Assembly (NCBI RefSeq): GCF_000766865.1
Contig: NZ_JNFA01000030.1
Span: 107,859-171,858 of the forward strand
DNA length: 64,000 bases
DNA from: Listeria booriae
Lineage (GTDB): Bacteria > Bacillota > Bacilli > Lactobacillales > Listeriaceae
Direction of reading: 5' to 3'
This document shows positions 13,480 to 21,899 of this stretch, piece after piece (the first letter of the stretch is position 1; every line of letters begins with the position of its first letter). The position numbers and the translations under genes are program-made. A model generated the notes under the pieces. The model ran no database searches. It saw only the letters and a list, made by a program, of their open reading frames with translations, and was not told the origin of the DNA.

Positions 13480-14562
13480 TTAGTTCGCCATTTGGAAATT
13501 CTTATCTGTTAACTTGAACTTCCCTTTCAAGCCAGATGTAATGTATACTTTCTTTTCTTTACTTACAAAAATCGCTTCTACGTCTTTATATGTTTCGATG
13601 AACGCCATACCGCCTTGAATACCTTTGGAGAATGTCGCTGTGGAAAGGCCGTCGCCATCAATAGATTTCTTAGAGATGATAGAAACGCCTGCGATATCAT
13701 TGTTGAATGGGTAACCTGTTTTAGGGTCCAATAGGTGATGGTATTTAACGCCGTCTACTTCCAAATAACGTTCATAAATACCAGATGTTACAATCGATTT
13801 GTTTGCTTCTGGAATCGTGCCAATGACTGTTCCGCGAGATTCGAACGGATCTTGAATACCTACTACCCAGTCACCGCCTTTTGGACTGTCACCTTTCACA
13901 ATGATATTCCCACCAAGGTCAATGATTGCTGTAGTTACGCCATTTGCGTCTAAAACTTTCGCTACTTCATCTGCAATGTAACCTTTAGCGATGGCGCCAA
14001 GATCGAGTTCCATGCCTTTTTCTTCGAGGTATACGGTTTTGTCTGCGTCGTTCATTTTTACTTTTTTGTAGTCAATTAAAGGTAATTTGGCATCAATCTC
14101 CGCTTGGCTTGGTTTACGTGCATCGTCAAAGCCGATATGCCATAGTGAAGTTAGCGGGCCAATTGTAATATCAAAGCTACCGCCTGAGCTTTCGCTATAT
14201 TTCAAACCTTCTTGTATTAAATAGTAAACATCGTCATTCACTTTTACTGGTTTCTCGCCAGCTGCTAAATTTACTTTGTCGACTTCTGATGTTTTGCCGC
14301 TATCGCTTGTTGTGATTTGTTTGTCTAATTCTTTGATTCGGTCAAAAGCTTTGAGAAGGACATCCTCTTTGCCTTTGTCGTAGATTTTAATAACATTGAC
14401 TGTTCCCATTAGAAAGTCTGTTTTTGTATATGGTTGGGAAAGTAGAACTGGATCAGAATCTTTAGATGTATCGCTTTTTTTAGCAGTTGTGTCATCGTTA
14501 CCGCAAGCTGTGACAACGACCGCCATGATTAGTAGGAGAAATAACATATAGAATTTCTTCAT
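13480..14562 (-). CDS. fmnB: Extracellular FAD:protein FMN transferase lipoprotein (ApbE family)
   Basis: The 360-residue product starts MKKFYMLF and has a signal peptide with lipobox VTAC, so the mature protein is tethered outside the membrane. The ApbE core follows: YTKTDFLMGTVNVIK, SGGSFDITIGPLTSLW, LDLGAIAKGYIADEV and the conserved IDLGGNI and SIVTSGIYERY segments. ApbE enzymes transfer FMN from FAD to a Thr/Ser of target proteins; here the evident substrate is PplA, encoded just upstream. I start at 14562 (AAAGGTG, eight nt before ATG); an earlier ATG at 14592 would spoil the signal peptide. Confidence 0.93.
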   Translation of the reverse strand: MKKFYMLFLLLIMAVVVTACGNDDTTAKKSDTSKDSDPVLLSQPYTKTDFLMGTVNVIKIYDKGKEDVLLKAFDRIKELDKQITTSDSGKTSEVDKVNLAAGEKPVKVNDDVYYLIQEGLKYSESSGGSFDITIGPLTSLWHIGFDDARKPSQAEIDAKLPLIDYKKVKMNDADKTVYLEEKGMELDLGAIAKGYIADEVAKVLDANGVTTAIIDLGGNIIVKGDSPKGGDWVVGIQDPFESRGTVIGTIPEANKSIVTSGIYERYLEVDGVKYHHLLDPKTGYPFNNDIAGVSIISKKSIDGDGLSTATFSKGIQGGMAFIETYKDVEAIFVSKEKKVYITSGLKGKFKLTDKNFQMAN

Positions 14563-14618
14563 TTTAGTTGCACCTTTCGAATTGGGATTCATTTTTGAAA
14601 TGGTATGATTGCTACTTT

Positions 14619-14647
14619 AATGTATCGGTGATTGATTGCTTTGTCAA
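14619..14647 (-). promoter_or_regulatory. Promoter for fmnB-dmkA-fmnA
   Basis: Minus-strand TTGACA (14642-14647), 17 nt, TACATT (14619-14624), about 50 nt before fmnB. The -35 hexamer starts directly after the T-run of the pplA terminator, so pplA and the fmnB operon are separate units with abutting signals. Confidence 0.75.
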
Positions 14648-14648
14648 C

Positions 14649-14694
14649 AAAAAGGAGCCCCAGAGTTTTCGCTCTGAAGCCCTTGATTTGTTGT
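14649..14694 (-). terminator. Terminator of pplA
   Basis: The minus strand reads AGGGCTTCAGAG-cgaaaa-CTCTGGGGCTCC and then TTTTT, immediately downstream of the pplA stop. It ends the abundant lipoprotein mRNA before fmnB. Confidence 0.88.
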
Positions 14695-14706
14695 AAACTT
14701 ATTTAC

Positions 14707-15603
14707 TTATTCTGCTTCTACTTTGTTGTAAACTTTGATCATATCTGTGTTACCAGATTGAGCTGCGTTGTAAAGTTGTGCAGCATATGTTTTGAACAAG
14801 TTAGAAGAGTTTGTTGCGCCTGTAACTACTGCTACGTCGCCTGGGTTTTGTTTGTCAACAAGAGCTTTGTTTAGTGCTGGGATGTATTCTTGTGGACCAA
14901 CGCCAGTTTTGTCTTTCATGTTCTTCTCGTAGTCAGCGTCGTCTGTTTTCTTCTTGCCATCTTTGTCTACGTAGTTGTAGTCAGATGTCGTGATTTTACC
15001 ATCTTTAACTTCCATGCTGAATACTGCACGGTAGCCATGTGAGTAGTTTTGTTCTTCTAATGAATATTTACCGTCTTCTAATTTAGCGCCATTGTTGATT
15101 TCAATTGTAGCTGTGTCTGCGCGTTGTGCTGCTTGGATTAATTGGTTCGCATAGTTGATGAAAGCATCAGAAGAGTGAGTCGCTCCAGTTACTACTTGAA
15201 CGTCTGTTGCTACTTGTTTGTCAACTAATGATTTGTTTAGTGCTGGAATATATTCTTGTGGACCTGTTCCTACTTTAGCTTTCATGTTCTTCTCGTAGTC
15301 AGCGTCGTCTGTTTTCAGTTTACCGTCTTTGTCTACGTAGTTGTAGTCAGATTCAGTGATTTTACCATCTTTAACGTCGATTGAGAATTTAGCTTTCCAA
15401 CCGTTGTCATCGAAGTTCTTTTCTTCTAATTTGTAAGTACCGTCTGTCATTGTACCATCTGTTTTAGCTTCTGTTTTCTTTGTATCTGACTGTTTAGTAT
15501 CGCTAGACTTGCTATCGCTACTATTATCATTCCCACATGCTACTAACAACATGCTTGACGCCATTACAGCTGTCAAAGCCATTACCAACTTTTTCTTCTT
15601 CAT
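14707..15603 (-). CDS. pplA: FMN-carrying electron-transfer lipoprotein PplA
   Basis: The 298-residue product has a lipoprotein signal with lipobox LVAC, a low-complexity Ser/Lys/Asp/Thr linker (residues about 28-58) and two tandem, closely similar FMN-binding domains (about 60-165 and 180-290). Each ends in a flavinylation motif, TGATHSS and TGATNSS, whose Thr/Ser is the expected FMN attachment site for FmnB. PplA is the terminal electron carrier of the Listeria EET chain; its signal peptide also yields a pheromone in L. monocytogenes. I start at the ATG at 15603; the GTG at 15618 overlaps the ribosome site. It has its own promoter and terminator. Confidence 0.93.
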   Translation of the reverse strand: MKKKKLVMALTAVMASSMLLVACGNDNSSDSKSSDTKQSDTKKTEAKTDGTMTDGTYKLEEKNFDDNGWKAKFSIDVKDGKITESDYNYVDKDGKLKTDDADYEKNMKAKVGTGPQEYIPALNKSLVDKQVATDVQVVTGATHSSDAFINYANQLIQAAQRADTATIEINNGAKLEDGKYSLEEQNYSHGYRAVFSMEVKDGKITTSDYNYVDKDGKKKTDDADYEKNMKDKTGVGPQEYIPALNKALVDKQNPGDVAVVTGATNSSNLFKTYAAQLYNAAQSGNTDMIKVYNKVEAE

Positions 15604-15995
15604 AAAATTAGCTCCCACCTTTTAAAATATTACTTGTGATAACATGAACAATGAAAATCGCGCAAAATCACAAGCTCACCTTAATTCCACTTAAATATAA
15701 CATTATTGTCTCAATTTGTCTACACTTAGTACACCAGATTCAAAAACTAACAATTTTCAGAAAGCGATTACTTAATTAATTTCCCGTATTATATTTCAAT
15801 TTTTTTGACACATATCGGGTTTGTTGCGGCGCCGTGCTTTCCGTTCGAATTTGCGTTTGTTTCTCACTTTTTAAGGGTAAAGACCTCTAGACAGCGTTTG
15901 TTCTATCTGTTAAACTATGATAGGTTATTACTATAATTTTTAGTAACAGGACTTATAATTTTTGTGAATATACTTACAAGGAGTTGAGAAAGCAT
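15604..15995. promoter_or_regulatory. Divergent control region between pplA and ndh2
   Basis: This 392-nt intergenic stretch has no credible ORF. It holds the pplA promoter on minus (15694-15722) and, on plus, two TATAAT boxes (15932-15937 and 15954-15959) before ndh2, neither with a good -35. A dyad CTATC ... GATAG spans 15903-15923 next to the first box and could be an operator. No known regulator site was recognised. Confidence 0.55.
15694..15722 (-). promoter_or_regulatory. Promoter of pplA
   Basis: Minus-strand TAGACA (15717-15722), 17 nt, TATATT (15694-15699). It gives a leader of about 85 nt before pplA, whose ribosome site is AAAGGTGG. Confidence 0.7.
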
Positions 15996-17879
15996 ATGCC
16001 TGAAAAGAATATCGTTATTATAGGGGCGGGATATGCAGGTGTACATGCGGCTAAGAAATTAGCGAAAAAGTACAAGAAAGACGATTCGGTGACGATCACG
16101 TTAATTGATAGACATTCCTATCACACGATGATGACTGAATTACATGAAGTAGCTGGGGGACGCGTAGAACCAACAGCAATACAGTATGATTTACGCCATT
16201 TGTTTAATCGTACGAAGGTGAAATTGGTAACGGATAACGTAACTAATGTAAACCACGACACAAAAACAGTGACTACAGAACATGGAAGCTATCCGTATGA
16301 TTACCTAGTTTTAGGTATGGGCGGCGAGCCAAATGACTTCGGAACTCCTGGTGTTGGTGAACACGGTTTCACACTTTGGTCTTGGGAGAACGCGGTTAAA
16401 TTACGCGAACATATCGAAACTATCGTGCATGACGCTTCTGAGGAGCAAGATGTAGCGCGACGTAAAGCCATGCTTACTTTTGCTATTTGTGGTTCTGGTT
16501 TTACTGGGATCGAAATGGTTGGGGAATTGCTTGACTGGAAAACACGCCTTGCTAAAGATAACAAGGTGGATGTTTCTGAAATTGAATTGATTGTTGTCGA
16601 AGCGGCACCAACGATTCTGAACATGTTAGATCGCAAAGATGCTGATAAAGCTGAGAAATTCATGCTGAAAAAAGGCATCAAGATTATGAAAGACGCTGCC
16701 ATTGTTGAGGTTAAACCTGAGAGCATTGTCTTGAAATCTGGCGAAGAAATTCCAACGCATACATTGATTTGGACTGCTGGTGTTCGTGCGAATTCTGATA
16801 CGAAAGATTACGGTATGGAAGCAGCGCGTGCTGGTCGTTTGAAAGTTAATGAATACATGGAAGCTGAGAAATTCGAAAACACATACGTTATCGGTGACTT
16901 AGCTTACTACGAAGAGGAAGAAGGCAAACCAACTCCTCAAATCGTTGAAGCAGCGGAACAAACTGGTATGACAGCTGCAAAAAGCATCATTGCTGAAATC
17001 AGCGGAACAGAAAAAGAAGCTTATAAAGGTAAATACCACGGTGTCATGGTTTCCATCGGCTCTAAATACGGTGTTGCTAACTTAGGCGGTCTTCGTTTAC
17101 ATGGCTGGTTCGCGATTTTCATGAAACACATGGTTAACCTTTACTACTTCTTCGGAATCCGTAGTGGTTACTATATGACGCAATACGTTTTCCACGAGTT
17201 CTTCCATATTAGAGACAATCGTAACATCTTCCGTGGCTGGACATCCCGCTATGGTAACGTTCTTTGGTCCCTACCACTCCGCGTTTATCTCGGTTGGTTC
17301 TGGGTTGATGAAGCACTTTCTAAGATTTATGGTGAAACAACGTGGGATAAAGTTAGCCTTACGAACTTAAAACCATTGTTCCAAGGACTTGGATCTGATT
17401 CATGGTTAACAGCAACAACTTCAAAAATGCCATTCGAATGGTTACAAACGGATGCAACTTCTGGGGCTTCTCAAGCAGCAGGAGACGCGGCTGGAGCTGC
17501 AGCAACAAACGTAACAACACCAATTTTGAGTCATATGCCTGGTTGGTTTGAATGGATTATGAAATTAATTATGCCAAACCTTGACGTAGCACTATTCATG
17601 CAAAAAGTAGTACCGTTTATCGAGTTAGCAATCGGTCTTGCTTTAGTAGTTGGTCTATTCACTTGGTTAGTAAATATCGGAAGCGCTGGTTTCCTTGTAA
17701 TGTTCACTCTTTGCGCAATGCTTGGTTGGGACAAATTCTGGGCGCTACCTGCTTCACTTGCACTAATGAATGGCGCTGGACGTACATTCGGTTTGGATTA
17801 CTGGGTTATGCCTTGGTTCCAAAGACACTTGGGCCATTGGTGGTACGGAAAAGAAAGCTCCATATACCGAGACAAGTAA
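15996..17879 (+). CDS. ndh2: EET-specific type II NADH:quinone dehydrogenase with C-terminal membrane domain
   Basis: The 627-residue product starts MPEKNIVIIGAGYAGVHAAKK, the FAD-binding GxGxxG fold; a second nucleotide fold (AICGSGFTGIEMVGEL, about 165-180) binds NADH and VIGDLAYYEE (near 300) closes the FAD site. Unlike aerobic Ndh (about 400 residues) it carries about 200 extra residues with several hydrophobic segments (about 420-450, 505-600), which anchor it in the membrane and are typical of the EET paralogue Ndh2. It passes NADH electrons to demethylmenaquinone. Start is the ATG at 15996, 12 nt after AAGGAG; a TTG at 15984 overlaps that site. Confidence 0.93.
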   Translation: MPEKNIVIIGAGYAGVHAAKKLAKKYKKDDSVTITLIDRHSYHTMMTELHEVAGGRVEPTAIQYDLRHLFNRTKVKLVTDNVTNVNHDTKTVTTEHGSYPYDYLVLGMGGEPNDFGTPGVGEHGFTLWSWENAVKLREHIETIVHDASEEQDVARRKAMLTFAICGSGFTGIEMVGELLDWKTRLAKDNKVDVSEIELIVVEAAPTILNMLDRKDADKAEKFMLKKGIKIMKDAAIVEVKPESIVLKSGEEIPTHTLIWTAGVRANSDTKDYGMEAARAGRLKVNEYMEAEKFENTYVIGDLAYYEEEEGKPTPQIVEAAEQTGMTAAKSIIAEISGTEKEAYKGKYHGVMVSIGSKYGVANLGGLRLHGWFAIFMKHMVNLYYFFGIRSGYYMTQYVFHEFFHIRDNRNIFRGWTSRYGNVLWSLPLRVYLGWFWVDEALSKIYGETTWDKVSLTNLKPLFQGLGSDSWLTATTSKMPFEWLQTDATSGASQAAGDAAGAAATNVTTPILSHMPGWFEWIMKLIMPNLDVALFMQKVVPFIELAIGLALVVGLFTWLVNIGSAGFLVMFTLCAMLGWDKFWALPASLALMNGAGRTFGLDYWVMPWFQRHLGHWWYGKESSIYRDK

Positions 17880-17895
17880 TTTTATACGCTTAAAT

Positions 17896-17940
17896 CCTAG
17901 CGAAAGGCAGCTAAAAACTGTCTTTCGCTATATATTTTTA
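17896..17940 (+). terminator. Terminator after ndh2
   Basis: TAGCGAAAGGCAG, a seven-base loop, then CTGTCTTTCGCTA and TATATTTTTA. It lies in the gap between ndh2 and eetA, so eetAB-dmkB depend on readthrough or on a weak promoter; a lone TACAAT is seen at 17952-17957 without a recognisable -35. Confidence 0.85.
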
Positions 17941-17992
17941 GACTAATGTATTACAATGTTAAGAGAAACTAGTTAGAGGGAGGACAAGAACC

Positions 17993-18430
17993 ATGAAGGA
18001 ATACTTACATATGGTTAAACGTTGGGATGTTATTATTATCGTACTGCTGACCATTCTTTCTTTTTTGCCTCTAGCTATTTTTACATATGCAAAAGCGCAA
18101 GAACCTGCCCCACCTGCTGGATCATCGTCAAAACTGGTGGCCGTTGTTAAGGTGGACGGTAAAGAGTACAAACGTGTGGATTTGACTGGGCACACGGGTA
18201 CTGAGAAGTTTCGCGTGAAGGCCGAAGATGGCGACTATAATGATATTGAAGTGAAGAACGAACGAATCCGCATCAGCGGCGCTAATTGTAACGATCAAGT
18301 ATGCGTTCGTGTTGGCTTTATTGACAAAATCGGGCAAACCATCGTTTGTCTACCACATAAAGTCGTTATTGAAGTACAATCAGAAACTGGCGAAACAGAG
18401 CCAGATGACGGGATTATTATTCCTTCATAG
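17993..18430 (+). CDS. eetA: EetA, membrane-anchored NusG-domain-II electron transfer protein
   Basis: A 145-residue protein with one N-terminal membrane helix (about residues 12-34) and an extracytoplasmic NusG domain II-like fold carrying the family signature: CNDQVCVRVGFIDK, then GQTIVCLPHKVVIEV. In the Listeria EET pathway EetA and EetB carry electrons from the demethylmenaquinone pool to extracellular flavin acceptors; the exact chemistry is not settled. GGGAGG precedes the ATG. eetB follows after 22 nt. Confidence 0.88.
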   Translation: MKEYLHMVKRWDVIIIVLLTILSFLPLAIFTYAKAQEPAPPAGSSSKLVAVVKVDGKEYKRVDLTGHTGTEKFRVKAEDGDYNDIEVKNERIRISGANCNDQVCVRVGFIDKIGQTIVCLPHKVVIEVQSETGETEPDDGIIIPS

Positions 18431-18452
18431 TTTTTAATTAGGGGGTGTGTAC

Positions 18453-18989
18453 ATGACTAAGAATAAGCGATTAGTATATATTGCATTACTGGCCGCGCAA
18501 GCCGTTGTTATTAGTCTGCTGGAACGCGCGATTCCGTTTCCTTTCGCTTTTGCACCCGGGGCTAAGCTTGGTTTAGCTAACATTATTACGTGTATTTCTT
18601 TATATACGCTATCTACGAAAGATACGTTTATGATTATATGTATTCGCCTCGTTTTGGCAACATTGCTTGGTGGAACGATTTCTACGTTTATGTACAGTGC
18701 CGCTGGAGCGATCTTAAGTTTCGGTGGTATGTGGCTTGTGAAGAAACTTGGGCCAAAAAGGGTAAGTATTATTGGGGTTAGTACGACTGGCGGGATTTTA
18801 CACAATGTCGGTCAGTTAGTCATCGCGAGTTGGATTGCTGGCAGTTGGAGCGTTATGCTTTACCTCCCTGTCCTTTCGTTCATCGGCATTCTTTCGGGGA
18901 TTGCTGTTGGGATTGCAGCTAACTATCTTATCAAAAACGTGCAAACTTTACGTGCTTTTAATAAAACAAATGAACCGATTCAAAATTAA
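18453..18989 (+). CDS. eetB: EetB, heptaprenyl-synthase-component-I/Gx transporter family membrane protein
   Basis: A 178-residue, largely hydrophobic protein with about five membrane helices. The family was historically labelled 'heptaprenyl diphosphate synthase component I' from its position beside the component II gene; in Listeria it is EetB, an EET component thought to work with EetA. Visible motifs are PGAKLGLANIIT (about 34-45) and TGGILHNVGQL (about 114-124). I start at ATG 18453, after AGGGGGTG; the in-frame GTG six nt earlier is within that site. Confidence 0.87.
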   Translation: MTKNKRLVYIALLAAQAVVISLLERAIPFPFAFAPGAKLGLANIITCISLYTLSTKDTFMIICIRLVLATLLGGTISTFMYSAAGAILSFGGMWLVKKLGPKRVSIIGVSTTGGILHNVGQLVIASWIAGSWSVMLYLPVLSFIGILSGIAVGIAANYLIKNVQTLRAFNKTNEPIQN

Positions 18990-19007
18990 GGGAAAAGAGG
19001 ATGAACT

Positions 19008-19988
19008 ATGCAACTTCACCCGATGTGGGATAACTATCCAAATCTACAAATTGATTTGCAAGATGTACTCACAACTATTGAAAAAAATGTCCAAATTCGA
19101 GATAAACAAGTCGAGCAAAATGTGAAAGCGCTGATTCATGCTGGCGGTAAGTTGTTGCGCCCTGCTTACGCAATGCTTGCTGCACAAATCGGGCCTGATA
19201 ACAATCGTGATCGCGCCATCGCGGTTGCTGCTGCATTGGAAGTTTTACATATGGCGACACTTATTCATGATGACGTGGTGGATGATGCGCCAACTCGTCG
19301 TGGCATTGAAACGATTCATTCCAAATACGGTCGTAATTACGCCGTCTACACTGGCGACTATCTTTTCTGTATTTGTTTTAAAATCCTGTCCAGCCACGCG
19401 GATTCTGTTTCTACTATCGAATTCAACAGCAAGAGCATCGAGAAAATCCTGATGGGCGAACTCGATCAAATGCGGACTCGCTATGATTTGCAAGTAACGG
19501 TACGCCAATACTTGTCACGCATCTCCGGAAAAACAGCCCAACTTTTCGCTTTGAGCACGTATTCTGGCGCACTGCAAAGCAAAGCAACACGTTTTCAAAC
19601 ACGCAATGCTTGGAATGTCGGTCACTATCTCGGCATGGCTTTTCAAATTATTGATGACGTACTGGATTATACGAGTTCCAATGACGGCTTAGGAAAACCG
19701 GTTCTAAACGACGTCAAACAGGGTGTTTATACGCTACCACTTATTTATGCGATGCAAGGAAACGCCCACCTTTTCCACCCTCTGCTTGAAAAAGGTTTGG
19801 ACATGACCGATGCTGATTTAAAAGAGTTGCTCAGACTTATCACCAAATATAACGGCGTCGACAAAGCTTTCGCGCTCGCTAATAAATATACAAAGAAAGC
19901 ATTGAAAGAAATTAAAAAACTGCCTGCCGGTGAGTATCGTGACCAAATGTACGAACTAACGGCTTCGATATTAGAAAGGGACATTTAA
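19008..19988 (+). CDS. dmkB: Polyprenyl diphosphate synthase, EET demethylmenaquinone side chain
   Basis: A 326-residue trans-isoprenyl diphosphate synthase. The first Asp-rich motif is HDDVVDDAPTRRG (about 85-97) and the second is IIDDVLDYTS (about 215), with GGKLLRPAY at the N-terminus. It makes the polyprenyl chain that DmkA attaches to the naphthoquinone head group. It ends the plus-strand EET operon, and its last codons overlap a terminator. Other polyprenyl synthases in the genome could share the reaction. Confidence 0.9.
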   Translation: MQLHPMWDNYPNLQIDLQDVLTTIEKNVQIRDKQVEQNVKALIHAGGKLLRPAYAMLAAQIGPDNNRDRAIAVAAALEVLHMATLIHDDVVDDAPTRRGIETIHSKYGRNYAVYTGDYLFCICFKILSSHADSVSTIEFNSKSIEKILMGELDQMRTRYDLQVTVRQYLSRISGKTAQLFALSTYSGALQSKATRFQTRNAWNVGHYLGMAFQIIDDVLDYTSSNDGLGKPVLNDVKQGVYTLPLIYAMQGNAHLFHPLLEKGLDMTDADLKELLRLITKYNGVDKAFALANKYTKKALKEIKKLPAGEYRDQMYELTASILERDI

Positions 19989-20022
19989 TCTGTGAATTGA
20001 GATTAGATGTCTTTTTTCGTGG
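19974..20022 (+). terminator. Terminator of the eetA-eetB-dmkB unit
   Basis: GACATTTAATC, loop, GATTAGATGTC followed by TTTTTT. The 5' arm overlaps the dmkB stop codon. It separates the EET genes from the convergent Nudix gene. Confidence 0.85.
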
Positions 20023-20042
20023 TGCAGAATTAATATCAAAAG

Positions 20043-20525
20043 CTACTTCTCTTTCACTACCCAATTTTCGTAACTGCTGGCATTTAACACACTATCAGCG
20101 AACTCATTTTTGATTTCTTGCAATAGTTTAAGTATTACTGGGGATGCATTATCTTTAGTTAGATCATGTAAGTCTACCAACGAACACCCTAAAGAATCGT
20201 TTTCCTCATTTTCTAACTCTAGATGCAACTCTTTTCTTTGCCCTACTTCCATATCGTACAGAACAAAAACATGGTGTACTGTTTTATCATTTCGCTTCAC
20301 AAAAGCATCATAACATCTTACCTTAGCATAGTTTATAACAGAGTAACCCGTCTCTTCCATCACTTCTCTTTTAAGCGTATCAATAAGGCTTTCGGATTGT
20401 TTTTGGCTACCTCCCGGCAAATCAAATCTATTTTTATACGGTCCGGTATTTTTATGAATACATAAAAGCTTCCTTGCCCTAAAATGAACTCCATATACCC
20501 CGAAATGTGTAGCATATACTGACAT
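20043..20525 (-). CDS. NUDIX hydrolase
   Basis: A 160-residue cytosolic protein with a complete Nudix box, G-x5-E-x7-REVMEETGY at residues 38-61, the Mg-binding motif for hydrolysing nucleoside-diphosphate-linked compounds. The substrate cannot be told from sequence. It lies downstream of tuf, whose terminator ends about 30 nt before its AGGAG ribosome site, and no independent promoter is clear, so low-level readthrough from tuf is possible. It is convergent with dmkB. Confidence 0.85.
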   Translation of the reverse strand: MSVYATHFGVYGVHFRARKLLCIHKNTGPYKNRFDLPGGSQKQSESLIDTLKREVMEETGYSVINYAKVRCYDAFVKRNDKTVHHVFVLYDMEVGQRKELHLELENEENDSLGCSLVDLHDLTKDNASPVILKLLQEIKNEFADSVLNASSYENWVVKEK

Positions 20526-20553
20526 TGTTGCTAGCTCCTTTCATAACTATACA

Positions 20554-20602
20554 AAAAATCCTGAACAGTCGCATACACGACCGTTCAGGATTTTTAAAAA
20601 GG
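20554..20602 (-). terminator. Terminator of tuf (str operon)
   Basis: The minus strand reads AAATCCTGAACGGTCG, a six-base loop, CGACTGTTCAGGATTT and then T-run: a 16-bp stem with one G-U-type mismatch, the strongest terminator in this part of the window. Confidence 0.93.
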
Positions 20603-20605
20603 CTA

Positions 20606-21793
20606 TTATTTAGAGATAGTTGCTACTACTCCAGCGCCTACAGTACGTCCACCCTCACGGATAGAGAATTTAGTACCTTCTTCAATCGCAACTGGTGCGA
20701 TTAGTTCTACTGAAATTTCAACGTTATCGCCAGGCATAACCATTTCAGTACCTTCTGGAAGCATAACAACACCTGTTACGTCAGTAGTACGGAAATAGAA
20801 TTGTGGGCGGTAGTTGTTGAAGAATGGAGTGTGACGTCCACCTTCTTCTTTTGATAAAACATAAGTTTCAGCTTTGAAAGTAGTATGCGGAGTGATTGAA
20901 CCCGGTTTAGCCAATACTTGACCACGTTGGATTTCTTCACGAGCAACACCACGTAAAAGTGCACCGATGTTATCGCCAGCTTCAGCATAGTCAAGTAACT
21001 TACGGAACATTTCTACTCCAGTTACAACGACTTTCTTAGTTTCTTCTTCGATACCTACAACTTCAACTTCGTCACCAACTTTAACTTGGCCACGTTCAAC
21101 ACGACCTGTAGCAACTGTTCCACGACCAGTGATTGAGAATACATCCTCAACTGGCATCATGAATGGTTTGTCAGTGTCACGAGCTGGAGTTGGGATATAG
21201 CTATCAACTGCGTCCATAAGTTCGTTGATTTTTTCTTCCCATGCTGCATCGCCTTCAAGAGCTTTAAGTGCAGAACCTTTGATTACAGGAATATCGTCGC
21301 CAGGGAATTCGTATTCTGTTAATAGATCACGGATTTCCATTTCAACTAATTCTAGTAATTCTTCGTCGTCTACCATATCACATTTGTTCATGAATACAAC
21401 AAGGTAAGGAACACCAACTTGACGAGAAAGCAAGATGTGCTCACGAGTTTGTGGCATTGGGCCATCAGCAGCAGATACTACTAAGATACCACCGTCCATT
21501 TGCGCAGCACCAGTGATCATGTTTTTAACATAGTCAGCATGTCCTGGGCAATCTACGTGTGCGTAGTGACGGTTTTCAGTTTCATACTCAACGTGTGCAG
21601 TAGAGATTGTGATACCACGTTCTCTTTCTTCTGGAGCACCATCGATTTGGTCGTATGCAGAAGCTTCTGCAAAACCTTTTTTAGATAATACAGTAGTAAT
21701 TGCAGCTGTTAAAGTAGTTTTACCATGATCGACGTGTCCGATAGTACCAACGTTAACATGGGGTTTTGAGCGGTCAAATTTTTCTTTAGCCAT
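20606..21793 (-). CDS. tuf: Elongation factor Tu
   Basis: EF-Tu delivers aminoacyl-tRNA to the ribosome. The 395-residue product starts [28 protein letters not shown] motifs GHVDHGKT (19-26), DCPGH (about 81-85) and NKCD (about 136-139) are intact, and domains II/III follow with normal length. It has its own promoter in the gap after fusA. No second copy is present in this window. Confidence 0.98.
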   Translation of the reverse strand: MAKEKFDRSKPHVNVGTIGHVDHGKTTLTAAITTVLSKKGFAEASAYDQIDGAPEERERGITISTAHVEYETENRHYAHVDCPGHADYVKNMITGAAQMDGGILVVSAADGPMPQTREHILLSRQVGVPYLVVFMNKCDMVDDEELLELVEMEIRDLLTEYEFPGDDIPVIKGSALKALEGDAAWEEKINELMDAVDSYIPTPARDTDKPFMMPVEDVFSITGRGTVATGRVERGQVKVGDEVEVVGIEEETKKVVVTGVEMFRKLLDYAEAGDNIGALLRGVAREEIQRGQVLAKPGSITPHTTFKAETYVLSKEEGGRHTPFFNNYRPQFYFRTTDVTGVVMLPEGTEMVMPGDNVEISVELIAPVAIEEGTKFSIREGGRTVGAGVVATISK

Positions 21794-21870
21794 TTTAAAA
21801 TTTCCTCCTTAATGTTTAAAAAAATTATTGATAACATGCAGGCAAGCCACATGAATCTCGTTACTATTTA

Positions 21871-21899
21871 GTTATACAGGATATAACGCTAGTTTGCAA
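21871..21899 (-). promoter_or_regulatory. Promoter of tuf
   Basis: Minus-strand TTGCAA (21894-21899), 17 nt, TATAAC (21871-21876), in the 106-nt gap between fusA and tuf. It allows tuf to be expressed above the rest of the str operon. Confidence 0.75.
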
